Below are positions 18,040-27,100 of a stretch of DNA of 64,000 nucleotides, piece by piece; positions within the stretch are counted from its first letter, which is position 1; every line of letters starts with the position of its first letter. The notes beneath the pieces are model-generated. The model was not told the DNA's origin. It searched no databases and worked only from the letters and a program-made list of their open reading frames with translations. A program made the position numbers and the translations under genes. The DNA comes from Marinomonas colpomeniae (GTDB taxonomy: Bacteria; Pseudomonadota; Gammaproteobacteria; Pseudomonadales; Marinomonadaceae), in contig NZ_JACYFC010000002.1 in assembly GCF_014803385.1 (NCBI RefSeq), forward strand, positions 731,727 through 795,726, given 5' to 3'.

Positions 18040-18957
18040 TTAAGATGATATACCTAAAAATAAGGGAATCAGTATTGGGCAAAGAATACTCATAATAAAA
18101 CCGCTGGCAATACACACGGGAACGATTTGCGCGCCGTGAAATTTTCCTAACATGGGCAAGGTGAAGTCCATTGCTGTTGCTCCGGAGTAACCAACCGACA
18201 TATGGCTGTTTAATCTGGCTAGAAAAGGAATAAGCATCAGAGCAAGTATCTCACGGCAAAGGTCGAGTAAAAATGCAGTGGTGCCGAGCACTGGATCGCC
18301 TAAACCTGTGATTAAAATTCCTGACAAACTATACCAACCAAATCCAGAAACAACGGCAAGCCCTTGATTCCAAGTAAGGTCTAATACCCAACTACCAATC
18401 CAACCAGCAACTAACGTCGTAGTTATGGTAACCAGTGCGATGATCACACCTTGAGAATTTAAAAACAGTTTGCGCAATTTGTAATTGCCTTGCCTTAGCT
18501 GGCAACCAATTAAAAATAGTAGAAAATACAAAAGATAAGTAACCAGTTCGTCGACACCTGTTATCCAATCTTTGCTGAACATACCAATCACCATACCAGC
18601 AATGACCCAAGCAATGGTTTTTACCGCATCCATTAAGGCATGGCTTTGTTTACTTTTTGGCTTCTGTGATAAATGTTCAGCGTGTGTGCCGCCAAAGCGC
18701 AAGCCACTTAAATACAGGCCTGACAAACTGATAATGCTGATTAACACAAACATAACAACAGCTTGGTAGCCAGCCACAAGCAGTTTTTCAGCGAGATTAT
18801 CTAATGCACCAAGACTAAAGCCGATTAAGCCTAAGATGACGTAAACCAATTGCTCTAACCATTTTGCGACACGAACAGGTGAGAATAATTTGATGTTTAC
18901 CCAGTAACCAAAAAGCAGCGCGATGAGTAAAGGGCCAAGAGTAGCGAGAATTGTCAT
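18040..18957 (-). CDS. lysO: Lysine exporter, LysO family
   Basis: A 305-residue inner-membrane protein with about eight hydrophobic helices. The C-terminal half carries the family signature: SGFGWYSLSGILIT, GTTAFLLDLCREILALMLIPF and GYSGATAMDFTLPML. E. coli LysO (YbjE) exports L-lysine and the toxic analogue thialysine; the same role is likely here. In E. coli it is ArgP-controlled, but no regulator is adjacent here. It stands alone on the minus strand, with 254 bases to the divergent MATE gene. Confidence 0.88.
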   Translation of the reverse strand: MTILATLGPLLIALLFGYWVNIKLFSPVRVAKWLEQLVYVILGLIGFSLGALDNLAEKLLVAGYQAVVMFVLISIISLSGLYLSGLRFGGTHAEHLSQKPKSKQSHALMDAVKTIAWVIAGMVIGMFSKDWITGVDELVTYLLYFLLFLIGCQLRQGNYKLRKLFLNSQGVIIALVTITTTLVAGWIGSWVLDLTWNQGLAVVSGFGWYSLSGILITGLGDPVLGTTAFLLDLCREILALMLIPFLARLNSHMSVGYSGATAMDFTLPMLGKFHGAQIVPVCIASGFIMSILCPILIPLFLGISS

Positions 18958-19211
18958 ACGTAAAAAGTCATCCTAGACAGTAGGTTAGGTAGATTATATT
19001 TTCTCGATATTCCTTGTTAAAAGCAATCGAACTCAAGGGAAAGCCTTGATTAAAATAAACTCATTGAGCGATGCAATATTTGCTTCTAAATGATAAATTA
19101 CCGCGCCTACCTTTGTATAAAGTTTTTTCGAAAGCTACCTTGGGAAATTTCCTTGGAAAGCCTCTTGATAAGGACTTATGGATTGATGTTTTTAGTAAGC
19201 GGCGGTGATGT

Positions 19212-20582
19212 GTGTTTAAGCGTTTTCCTGTGTTAAAAGAAGTCCTTCATTTATTGTTCCCCATGGTACTGACGATGACGTTGGAATTGTCCATTAGCGT
19301 GGTCGATACCATCATGCTAGGGCATTACAGCGCGTTGCATTTGGCGGCAGTGGGTTTGGCATCGAGTTTGTGGTTACCTGTTGGTTGTTTTTTGATTGGC
19401 GTAACATTTGGTATTACGCCTCTGGTGACCCGTCATTTACATGGTCGACAACCTAAACTTGTTAACCTTTATATGTCACAAGCGGTTGGATTGTCTGTTG
19501 GTCTTGGAATACTGGCGAGCTTATTGGTTGTTCTTGTATTACCTCACCTTGCCAGCATGATGGCGACAGAAGACGAAACGCGTCAGGTCACCGTGAATTA
19601 TTTGTACATCTTCGCGCCAGCTTTGCCTATGTTGGCTTTAATGACAGCGTATAAAAATTTGTTTGAAGCGGCAGGCCGCCCTGGTTTTCCGCTTTTTGTG
19701 GCAAGTACAGGGTTGGTATTAAACGTTTTATTTAACTATGTGCTGATTTTTGGCAAATTTGGTTTTCCAGAATTAGGGGCGGAAGGCGCCGCATTAGCGT
19801 CGTCTTTGTCTTTGTATTTAGCGGTTACATTCTTTTTTGTTTACGATCGATTTATTAATAAATCACCTTTATTCACTCGTTTGGTGTGGCGTTACACTCG
19901 AAAATTTAATATTTTGCTCAACGTAGGCGCACCAGCGGGTTTGGCATTTTCTTTTGAAGTTGGTTTATTTTCTTCTATGACTTGGTTGATTTCGTCTTTC
20001 GGCGACTTAGCTCTGGGTGGAGGTCAAATTATCATGTCTTACACCTCTTTCTTGTTTACGCCTATGATGGCGATGAGTGCGGTAACCGCGATAGTTGTTG
20101 CTAAGGCTATGTCAAAAGAAGGCGTGGAAGGTGTTAAAAAACGTATTCGAGTAATTGTGTCCTTGGGCTTTGTGTATGTCTCTGTATGCTTCACGATCAC
20201 ACAGTATTTTCATAACGAGATTCCATATATTTTCAGTAACAATGCAGAAGTAGTGGCATTGGCTGCGAGCCTTTTGTTGATTTCGTCTTGTTATCAATTT
20301 CCTGACATGTTGCAAACCATCTTTACTGGTGCGCTTCGAGGCTTCCGTGATACTCGTTCTTCAATGATTGCCTTCGGTGTGTCTTTATTTGGTTTGAGTA
20401 TGCCGTTTGGGTATTGGTTGTCTCATTACAGTCCTTGGTCAGAAACGTTATCATTGAGAGGGTTTTATATTGGGCTAGGAGCAGGTCTTATCTTACTAGC
20501 AACGATACTATGTTTTCGTTTCCAAGTGGTATTGCGCAGATATGAAGGTAAGCGAATTACATCGCCAAGAGAAGTCGCGTAA
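19212..20582 (+). CDS. MATE family multidrug/Na+ antiporter
   Basis: A 456-residue polytopic protein with twelve predicted helices in two similar halves. Typical MATE features: LFPMVLTMTLELSISVVDTIMLGHYS at the start (beginning with a Pro-rich first helix), LWLPVGCFLIGVTFGITPLVTRHLHG, and the second-half repeat with GGGQIIMSYTSFLFTPMMAMSAVT. NorM-like members export cationic drugs and dyes using Na+ or H+. It starts at GTG, as no ATG is in frame nearby. A decayed copy of its 3' end lies at 28.26-28.36 kb. It is not a Wzx flippase by its motifs. Confidence 0.9.
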   Translation: MFKRFPVLKEVLHLLFPMVLTMTLELSISVVDTIMLGHYSALHLAAVGLASSLWLPVGCFLIGVTFGITPLVTRHLHGRQPKLVNLYMSQAVGLSVGLGILASLLVVLVLPHLASMMATEDETRQVTVNYLYIFAPALPMLALMTAYKNLFEAAGRPGFPLFVASTGLVLNVLFNYVLIFGKFGFPELGAEGAALASSLSLYLAVTFFFVYDRFINKSPLFTRLVWRYTRKFNILLNVGAPAGLAFSFEVGLFSSMTWLISSFGDLALGGGQIIMSYTSFLFTPMMAMSAVTAIVVAKAMSKEGVEGVKKRIRVIVSLGFVYVSVCFTITQYFHNEIPYIFSNNAEVVALAASLLLISSCYQFPDMLQTIFTGALRGFRDTRSSMIAFGVSLFGLSMPFGYWLSHYSPWSETLSLRGFYIGLGAGLILLATILCFRFQVVLRRYEGKRITSPREVA

Positions 20583-20627
20583 TAGATATATTGCAGGTTA
20601 GTTCTTAAGTGGGTTCGGAAAAATAAA

Positions 20628-20788
20628 GAGTTTTTGATAATAATAAAGAGACGAAGTTAGACAAAAAATCCTTTGATTTTAAAAAACTATGTCTTGCCGT
20701 CACTGTTGACGATAGTAGGCAAGATATAGCTGTCTTGTTTCATTGTCTTTAAGGCAAAGGTTATTATTGAAATGGGAGAGGGTGTTAA
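20628..20788 (+). pseudogene. Relic of the 3' half of a DUF1904 gene
   Basis: Read in frame, this stretch gives QDIAVLFHCL, stop, GKGYY, stop, NG before a final stop. It aligns collinearly with the C-terminal end of the intact DUF1904 protein at 35019-35351 (QDIAVLFHDHQGKNYYENG). Weaker match extends left through EFL (EVL in the intact protein) and a DFKKL/IFEEL pair. At least three in-frame stops and a missing 5' half show it is dead. Part of it can fold into a 12-bp stem (20687-20698 with 20718-20729). Its end overlaps the last codon of the ligase gene on the other strand. Confidence 0.75.
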
Positions 20789-22023
20789 CACTTACCTAAA
20801 CGCTCTCGTTCGGCCCAACGTAAAGCCGCCCAAAAATAAACAATAGGAAATGCATACATCATCACACCAATGTTATGGGCAAACATAACTTGAGTTAATC
20901 CAAAATCCATATAGCACATGGGAACTAAAGCCCCAGCCATAGCGTAGGGTTTTATATTCCAATCATCTTTATATTGGTTTATTTTCTTCATGAAAAGGCG
21001 TAATGGGATCAAATAAACCATTAGAAGAAATGCTAATCCAACAATTCCTCTGTAACCGAGAGCATTAAAAAATTCATTATGAGCATGTCCAAATCTTATT
21101 AACTTAGGGTTTATGAGTTTCTCTTCTACAAGCCACTCTTTTTCGGTAATACTACTGTGCTTACCAGCACCTAAAACAGGGGACCTTTGAAACATGTACC
21201 AAGCGGCTTTCCACATTTCAAAACGCATACCGACTGATGTTTCAACACCATTTCCATAATGATTAATATTACTAACAGCTTCATTAATACGTTGTTTTAT
21301 TCCTGTCTTTGGAGACAAGACGGCAGAAGATAAAAGAGTAGTTAGTATCAAGACAATTATTAACCAAGTTTTTTTCTTCAATAAGAAGCGGCTTTGCCAA
21401 AATATAAAAAAACCTATTAATGGTAGTGCAACCCACCCACCACGAGATGCGGATAAAACTGATGCTCCAATACCACACAGACCACCTATCAAGGAAAGCG
21501 CCAACCAGAAATGTCGCTTATGAGATAGAAAAAAAGTCGATGCCACAAAACTCAACATTCCCAACATCATGCCAGTATCACCGAACATAATAGGGTACTC
21601 TCCACCTTTGGCTCGTGGATAGCCTAAAATTTGACGTTCGTAATAAGCTAAGCCAAACCCTAAAATACTACCAATGACAACGCCATACCAAAGCCAGACT
21701 TGATGGTTTTTAGCTTGTAGTAAGAGTAGCATCACAGGTAAAACAAGAATGAATCTTGAAGGACGATCTAAGTCTCTTAGTCTAAAACCATCAATTAGAA
21801 CAAAAGCAAACATGCTTAGTCCGAAAGCAAGAAAAGCATAAATAAGACGCTTATCATCATCTTCTAGCTCGAAAAATTTAGGTTTCAAATATATTAAGCT
21901 AGCGGATGAAATAAATATTAATGAAGTCGCAACTCCATAGCCATTTGGAATGCCAATTGATATTGCAAAAGTGAGCCCTGCAAAAAACCAAACAAAAACA
22001 AAAAAGACTTCTCTTAAAATCAC
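20785..22023 (-). CDS. O-antigen ligase family protein (WaaL/Wzy_C type)
   Basis: A 412-residue inner-membrane protein with ten to twelve hydrophobic helices. The large periplasmic loop has the family hallmarks VGMRFEMWKAAW, RSPVLGAGKHS and GHAHNEFFNALGYRGIVGL, including the conserved Arg and His. Such proteins transfer undecaprenyl-linked glycan to lipid A core, or to a protein in the PglL-type group. It lies beside the pse operon but on the opposite strand, and could ligate the fucose- or pseudaminate-containing glycan made here. A 676-base spacer separates it from pseB. Confidence 0.85.
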   Translation of the reverse strand: MILREVFFVFVWFFAGLTFAISIGIPNGYGVATSLIFISSASLIYLKPKFFELEDDDKRLIYAFLAFGLSMFAFVLIDGFRLRDLDRPSRFILVLPVMLLLLQAKNHQVWLWYGVVIGSILGFGLAYYERQILGYPRAKGGEYPIMFGDTGMMLGMLSFVASTFFLSHKRHFWLALSLIGGLCGIGASVLSASRGGWVALPLIGFFIFWQSRFLLKKKTWLIIVLILTTLLSSAVLSPKTGIKQRINEAVSNINHYGNGVETSVGMRFEMWKAAWYMFQRSPVLGAGKHSSITEKEWLVEEKLINPKLIRFGHAHNEFFNALGYRGIVGLAFLLMVYLIPLRLFMKKINQYKDDWNIKPYAMAGALVPMCYMDFGLTQVMFAHNIGVMMYAFPIVYFWAALRWAERERLGKC

Positions 22024-22365
22024 TTAAACAACCTTTGAAAAATGTACGTTCAATATAATTCACCATGTTCTAACCATACAAACAATAAAAGTAGAGCGGT
22101 TATATACATGTTCTTAAAATATTAGAATAGAAAAGAGTACTAAACTAAAAGACGTGGTATTTTATGGAAATAAAATGCTTGATAGTAGTGTTTTTTTAGC
22201 TTTGTTTGCTTTATTTAGGCATGTAGGGAACCTACCTTAGTTTATTAGGCAGTAGTTCCTTCCCCAAAGTACACTTTTTAACTTTGCAGTTTTGGCTGAG
22301 TCGTGTGTTCTCCTAGGTTAAATAAAGTTTTCAGGAAATTGAGGTCATGGTTCTGAAAGCCTCTT
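22024..22365. other. Left half of the ligase-pseB spacer
   Basis: It should hold the ligase promoter (minus strand). A small inverted repeat GTAGG-GAA-CCTAC lies at about 22222-22234, and GGCAGTAGTTCC near 22248 weakly resembles an RfaH ops element. No ORF is supported. The reading KVFR near 22327 may be a further trace of the manC relic to the right. Confidence 0.4.
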
Positions 22366-22536
22366 TACCTTGGTCACCGATATAAAGTGAAGCGCATTGT
22401 AATAAAGGCAGGTAAAAAGCTAAATATAAAAATCCATCGACACAGTGAAGAACACGGGGTGGTTGTGTAAGGTTCCGAGAAAGCATAAAAAGGTGAAGAT
22501 GCTATCGTTTGTTTTTGTGATCGATATGGACGCTAA
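22366..22536 (+). pseudogene. manC: Relic of the C-terminal (cupin) end of manC
   Basis: In one frame the stretch reads YLGHRYKVKRI, then VIKAGKKLNIKIHRHSEEH, GVVV, stop, GSEKA, stop, KGED, then AIVCFCDRYGR and a stop. This follows the end of mannose-1-phosphate guanylyltransferase/mannose-6-phosphate isomerase (ManC): GxRFKVKRI, PGxxLSLQxHHHRxEHWVVVSGTAKV, and the final DIVRFxDRYGR. About 45 residues between GED and AIV are missing. Internal stops and the deletion show it is dead. It lies 163 bases before pseB, in the same direction. Confidence 0.75.
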
Positions 22537-22699
22537 GTCATGGTGAAAATAAAATACATAAAAATTTAAACAAAGGACTTTGTTGTACCTTATGATGGTA
22601 TTCCTCTAATACTAATATTTAATAAGTCATTAGCGCGTTGATAATGAAAAATGGCTACTTATGTCTTTTTAGCCGTTAATTGTAAATAAAGGATTTTTA

Positions 22700-23713
22700 A
22701 TGTTAAACAATAAGACGGTCCTTATCACTGGTGGCACAGGGTCTTTTGGCAAGCAGTTTATCGAAACCATATTGGCTCGCTATCCCGATGTAAAAAAAAT
22801 TATTGTTTTTTCCCGCGATGAACTCAAACAATCTGAATTACGTTTAAGCTACCCTCCTACTAAATTTCCACAATTACGCTTTTTTATTGGCGATGTTCGA
22901 GACAAAGAGCGTGTGAAACAGGCATGTGAAGGTGTTGATGTGATTATACATGCCGCCGCGATTAAGCAGGTTGATACAGCGGAATACAACCCAACTGAAT
23001 GCATTCGCACCAACATTGATGGGGCTGAAAACGTGATACGTGCGGCTCTGGAATGTGGCGTTACGAATGTAGTCGCGTTATCAACAGATAAAGCCTGTGC
23101 CCCTATTAACCTTTATGGGGCAACCAAGCTTGCTTCCGATAAGCTTTTTGCTGCTGCGAACAATATCAAAGGTTCAAAAGACATTAAGTTTAGTGTTGTT
23201 CGTTACGGCAATGTTATGGGGTCCCGTGGTTCTGTGATTCCTTTTTTCCTAAGTAAACGAGAAGACGGTGTATTGCCGATTACCCATGAAGAAATGACGC
23301 GGTTTAACATCTCATTACAAGACGGTGTTGATTTGGTGATGTTTGCAATTGGTCATCATCTGGGCGGCGAAATTTTCATTCCAAAGATCCCATCTTATAA
23401 AATTCTAGACGTTGCAGCAGCGGTTGCACCAGAGTGCAAAACAGAGATCGTTGGCATTCGTCCTGGTGAAAAACTGCATGAAGAAATGCTGACAGAAACT
23501 GACTCAATTAATACGATTGATTTAGGCGATAAGTATGCGATTTTACCTTCTGTTTCTTATATGTATTCAGAAGCCCAGTTTTTAGCTCACCATAATGCGC
23601 AAAAGGTTCCGTTTGGCTTTAAATACAATTCAGGAACGAACACAGAGTGGGAAACGGTTGAGAGTTTACGTGCGTTAGTAAAAGAGCATGTCGATCCAGC
23701 ATTTAAAGCATAG
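22700..23713 (+). CDS. pseB: UDP-N-acetylglucosamine 4,6-dehydratase (5-inverting)
   Basis: This 337-residue SDR starts pseudaminic acid synthesis by converting UDP-GlcNAc to UDP-2-acetamido-2,6-dideoxy-beta-L-arabino-hex-4-ulose. Motifs: ITGGTGSFGKQFIETIL at the N-terminus, VFSRDELKQSE, FFIGDVRD, HAAAIKQVDTAEYNP and the catalytic LYGATKLASDKLF. The Met-rich MEDLMFAIG-like region and GEKLHEEMLTE agree with PseB/FlaA1. It is the first gene of the pse operon, with a 5' spacer that carries the manC relic. Confidence 0.97.
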   Translation: MLNNKTVLITGGTGSFGKQFIETILARYPDVKKIIVFSRDELKQSELRLSYPPTKFPQLRFFIGDVRDKERVKQACEGVDVIIHAAAIKQVDTAEYNPTECIRTNIDGAENVIRAALECGVTNVVALSTDKACAPINLYGATKLASDKLFAAANNIKGSKDIKFSVVRYGNVMGSRGSVIPFFLSKREDGVLPITHEEMTRFNISLQDGVDLVMFAIGHHLGGEIFIPKIPSYKILDVAAAVAPECKTEIVGIRPGEKLHEEMLTETDSINTIDLGDKYAILPSVSYMYSEAQFLAHHNAQKVPFGFKYNSGTNTEWETVESLRALVKEHVDPAFKA

Positions 23714-23723
23714 GAGTGACTCA

Positions 23724-24887
23724 ATGATACCTTACGGAAAGCAGGATATTATTCAGGCAGACATTGATGCTGTTGTGGATGTGCTCAAATCTGATTTTCT
23801 GACGCAAGGTCCACAGGTACCTGCTTTTGAGAAGGCATTGAAAAATGCAACGGGTGCTGACTATGCACTTGCTGTGAATAGTGCTACCTCTGCTTTGCAT
23901 ATTGCTTGTTTGGCGCTCGATTTAGGTGCTGGAGATATATTATGGACAACGCCTATTACCTTTGTCGCATCGGCTAATTGTGGATTATATTGTGGTGCAG
24001 GGGTGGATTTTGTTGATATTGATCCAGCAACTTACAACTTATGTCCTCAGGCTCTTAAACTCAAACTAATTGAAGCCAAAGAACAAAATCGTTTGCCTAA
24101 AGTATTGGTCGCTGTGCATTTATGTGGTCAACCATGTGATATGAAAGCGATTCATGTGTTGGCGGTTGAATTCGGTTTCAAGGTGATTGAAGACGCTTCC
24201 CATGCCATTGGTGGGCGTTATCTAGACAGTTCAATCGGTTCATGTGAGTTTAGTGACATTACGGTATTTAGTTTTCATCCAGTAAAAATAGTCACTACCG
24301 CCGAAGGCGGCGCAGCATTAACGAATGATGACACACTTGCGAATAAAATGGCGCTTTATAGAAGTCATGGTATTACGCGCGATGAATCGTTAATGGAAAA
24401 TACGCCCCATGGCAGTTGGTACTATGAACAAGTTACGTTAGGTTTTAATTACCGCATGACAGAATTGCAAGCGGCTCTGGGTGTTTCACAAATGGCGCGG
24501 TTAGAAGAGTTCGTGGCGACTCGTCATCGTTTGGCATCACGCTATTATGAAAAGCTTAATGATTTGCCAATCACCTTGCCTTATCAATTACCAAATACCT
24601 ATTCGGGTCTGCACTTATTTGTTATTCGCATAGATTTGTCTAGGATTTCTAAAACACATAAATACGTGTTTGATGAATTAAGAGCACAAGGTATTGGTGT
24701 GAATCTGCATTACATTCCCGTTCACCTTCAGCCTTATTATCAGCGAATGGGATTTAAGCTTGGGGACTTTCCTCAGGCTGAAAGTTACTACACGAATGCT
24801 ATTTCCTTGCCTATGTTTCATGGCATGACAGATGAACAGCAAGACGAAGTGATCTGTAAATTAACTGATATTTTAATGGGTAAGTAA
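23724..24887 (+). CDS. pseC: UDP-4-amino-4,6-dideoxy-N-acetyl-beta-L-altrosamine transaminase
   Basis: A 387-residue PLP-dependent aminotransferase of the DegT/DnrJ/EryC1 family. It aminates the 4-keto product of PseB. The chosen ATG (MIPYGKQDI) has GGAG eight bases upstream and matches the family start; a longer frame would run into pseB. Key parts: SDFLTQGPQVPAFE, NSATSALHIACLALD, EDASHAIGGRY and the Schiff-base lysine in FSFHPVKIVTTAEGG, then GFNYRMTELQAALG. Confidence 0.96.
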   Translation: MIPYGKQDIIQADIDAVVDVLKSDFLTQGPQVPAFEKALKNATGADYALAVNSATSALHIACLALDLGAGDILWTTPITFVASANCGLYCGAGVDFVDIDPATYNLCPQALKLKLIEAKEQNRLPKVLVAVHLCGQPCDMKAIHVLAVEFGFKVIEDASHAIGGRYLDSSIGSCEFSDITVFSFHPVKIVTTAEGGAALTNDDTLANKMALYRSHGITRDESLMENTPHGSWYYEQVTLGFNYRMTELQAALGVSQMARLEEFVATRHRLASRYYEKLNDLPITLPYQLPNTYSGLHLFVIRIDLSRISKTHKYVFDELRAQGIGVNLHYIPVHLQPYYQRMGFKLGDFPQAESYYTNAISLPMFHGMTDEQQDEVICKLTDILMGK

Positions 24888-25573
24888 TGAATATAGCCAT
24901 CATTCCTGCTCGTGGTGGGAGTAAGCGAATTCCACGCAAAAATATAAAGGCATTTCACGGAAAGCCTATGATTGCTTATTCCATAGAGGCGGCCTTAAAG
25001 AGTGGTTGCTTTGATCATGTGTTGGTATCGACGGATGATGAAGAGATTGCGTCCATTGCTTTGCAATATGGTGCAACAGTGCCTTTTATGCGTCCAGCAG
25101 AGATATCTGACGATTACGCAACAACATTAGATGTTATCGCCCATGGGTTAACCTGGTGTCAGCAAAATCAAATGGATATTGAAAATGCTTGTTGTATTTA
25201 TGCCACAGCTCCTTTCATTAGTGCATCAAGTATAAAAGAGGGCTTGTCTGCACTTGCTGGCGATAACGTCCGTTACGCGTTTAGTGCGACCAGTTATGCA
25301 TTTCCAATACAACGTGCTTTAAAAATTAATCCGCAAGATAGAGTCGAGATGTTTCATCCTGAACACTTAAATACTCGCTCACAGGATTTAGAAGATGCGT
25401 ACCATGACGCTGGCCAGTTTTACTGGGGCAAAGCACAAGCATTTTTAAATAAAGAGCCTATCTTTGGTTCAAATTCGAAGGCGGTGCTTTTACCTCGTAA
25501 AAGAGTACAGGATATCGATACTCAAGAAGACTGGGAGCTGGCAGAAGCCTTATATCGAGTTATTGAATGTTAA
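24887..25573 (+). CDS. pseF: Pseudaminic acid cytidylyltransferase
   Basis: A 228-residue CMP-sugar synthetase that makes CMP-pseudaminic acid. N-terminal signature IIPARGGSKRIPRKNIK, then FHGKPMIAYSIEAAL, VSTDDEEIA, and the late segment HDAGQFYWGKAQAFL with VQDIDTQEDWELAE. Its ATG shares one base with the pseC stop. It differs clearly from the NeuA-like gene at 2172, which supports two different CMP-ulosonates in this cell. Confidence 0.95.
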   Translation: MNIAIIPARGGSKRIPRKNIKAFHGKPMIAYSIEAALKSGCFDHVLVSTDDEEIASIALQYGATVPFMRPAEISDDYATTLDVIAHGLTWCQQNQMDIENACCIYATAPFISASSIKEGLSALAGDNVRYAFSATSYAFPIQRALKINPQDRVEMFHPEHLNTRSQDLEDAYHDAGQFYWGKAQAFLNKEPIFGSNSKAVLLPRKRVQDIDTQEDWELAEALYRVIEC

Positions 25574-27093
25574 AGGTTGTTATTCGTACTGACGCTTCTT
25601 TGCATATAGGAAGTGGTCATGTAATGCGTTGTTTGGTCTTGGCGGACGCACTTAAAAGAGCGGGTCATGGGGTGACTTTCCTAACACGCCCCCAGAAAGG
25701 CGACCTTATTCGCCTTATTAAAAAACGTGGTTTTTCTGTCTGTGAATTAAGTCAGCCCTTGCATTGGTTAGAACCAAAAACAACATCCGATTATGCCGCT
25801 TGGCTACAGGTTGAGGAGTGGCAAGATGCACAAGATTGTATGTCACAGTTAAGCCATGTGGATTTGGTTGTTGTTGATCATTATGGCATTGGAATCAAAT
25901 GGCATCAGATCGTTAAATCTCAGTTTCACGGTAAAATCATGGTGATTGATGATTTAGTCAGAGAGCACGCTGCAGACCTGATCGTCGATCAAACATTATT
26001 AAGAAATCCCAATGAATACAAACCTTTAAACCCAACTTCCCAAGTTTTATCTGGGACTGACTACGCCATCATCCATCCTGATTTTGCCAAACTTCACACT
26101 GGTGCTCTTGTTAAATCAAAAGATTTTGAAGGTAGACCTCGAGTATTGGTTTCAATGGGTGGTGTGGATGCGCCCAATGCAACATGGCAAGTCTTAAAAG
26201 CATTGAAGCGAGACTTCCGTGAGCCTCCTTTGGTGACTGTTTTGCTAAGTGCGCGGGCTCCACATTATCAAACAGTTAAGGGGGTCGCGGAACAAGAAGA
26301 AGATTGGGTTACTCATATTGATTTTGTCGAAAATATGGCGGAATTTATGGCTCAATATGACATGGCTATAGGAGCTCCCGGTTCCACTTCTTGGGAGCGC
26401 GCGTGTTTAGGTATACCCAGTATTATCATTGCATTAGCGGATAACCAACTTACCATTTGTAAAAAACTTTCTGATGTCGGTGCCGCCATTAGTATAGATC
26501 TAGACTCCATTGATAAAGATTTAAAGAGTGCATACCAACAGCTATTGGCTAATTATGATCAGATGAAGAAAACGAATCTTGCATTATGTGATGGCTTAGG
26601 CGTGGATCGTATTGTCGAAAATATCGCGCTACTTTTTGATGACGTATTGCAATTAAGGTGTGCCTCGTTAAAGGATACGCAGCAAGTGTTTGAATGGCAG
26701 TGCGCACCTGAAACAAGACAGTATGCTTTAAACAAATCTGTGCCGAGCTTAGCAGAGCATCAGGCTTGGATGGAAAAGAAAGTCTCTAATTCAAACGATT
26801 ATTTTTACATCATTGAAAGAGTGGATCTAGCCGAAGATTATCTAGAAGCTGTGGGTGTTGTCCGTTTGGATATGACCAAGAGTAATACTTACATTCTTTC
26901 TATTTTTATCGCCCCGACTCACTTTGGTAAAGGGTTCGCAAAGCAAGCTTTGAGTCTATTAGACAAGCAACATCCAAGCATTAGTATCAATGCTGTGGTA
27001 CTCAAAGAAAATACTGCATCCCATGCGCTTTTTCATCGAGCAGGTTATATAAAAATAGATGAAGAAAATTATATTCGGCCGTCAATAGAATGA
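25567..27093 (+). CDS. pseG: Fused PseG (UDP-sugar hydrolase) and PseH (N-acetyltransferase)
   Basis: A 508-residue two-enzyme protein. Residues 1 to about 345 are PseG, the GT-B-like hydrolase that removes UDP from UDP-2,4-diacetamido-2,4,6-trideoxy-L-altrose. IRTDASLHIGSGHVMRC holds the expected catalytic His18, and VSMGGVDAPNAT and GAPGSTSWERACLGIP are typical. From about residue 355 a GNAT domain follows (LRCASLKDTQQVFEWQC, IFIAPTHFGKGFAKQALSLL, NTASHALFHRAGY), which matches PseH, the 4-amino acetyltransferase. No separate pseH is present, so the operon is complete only if the fusion does both steps. Overlaps pseF by seven bases. Confidence 0.93.
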   Translation: MLKVVIRTDASLHIGSGHVMRCLVLADALKRAGHGVTFLTRPQKGDLIRLIKKRGFSVCELSQPLHWLEPKTTSDYAAWLQVEEWQDAQDCMSQLSHVDLVVVDHYGIGIKWHQIVKSQFHGKIMVIDDLVREHAADLIVDQTLLRNPNEYKPLNPTSQVLSGTDYAIIHPDFAKLHTGALVKSKDFEGRPRVLVSMGGVDAPNATWQVLKALKRDFREPPLVTVLLSARAPHYQTVKGVAEQEEDWVTHIDFVENMAEFMAQYDMAIGAPGSTSWERACLGIPSIIIALADNQLTICKKLSDVGAAISIDLDSIDKDLKSAYQQLLANYDQMKKTNLALCDGLGVDRIVENIALLFDDVLQLRCASLKDTQQVFEWQCAPETRQYALNKSVPSLAEHQAWMEKKVSNSNDYFYIIERVDLAEDYLEAVGVVRLDMTKSNTYILSIFIAPTHFGKGFAKQALSLLDKQHPSISINAVVLKENTASHALFHRAGYIKIDEENYIRPSIE

Positions 27094-27100
27094 GGTACAT

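Noticed and set aside
19212..20582. MATE gene as the missing Wzx flippase of the glycan locus
   Set aside because: Its motifs are those of NorM-like multidrug MATE proteins, and it lies outside the glycosyltransferase cluster.
22240..22262. GGCAGTAGTTCC as an RfaH ops/JUMPstart element before the pse operon
   Set aside because: It differs from the GGCGGTAG core and from the conserved T after it, lies about 450 bases from pseB with a gene relic between, and no wider JUMPstart match is seen.
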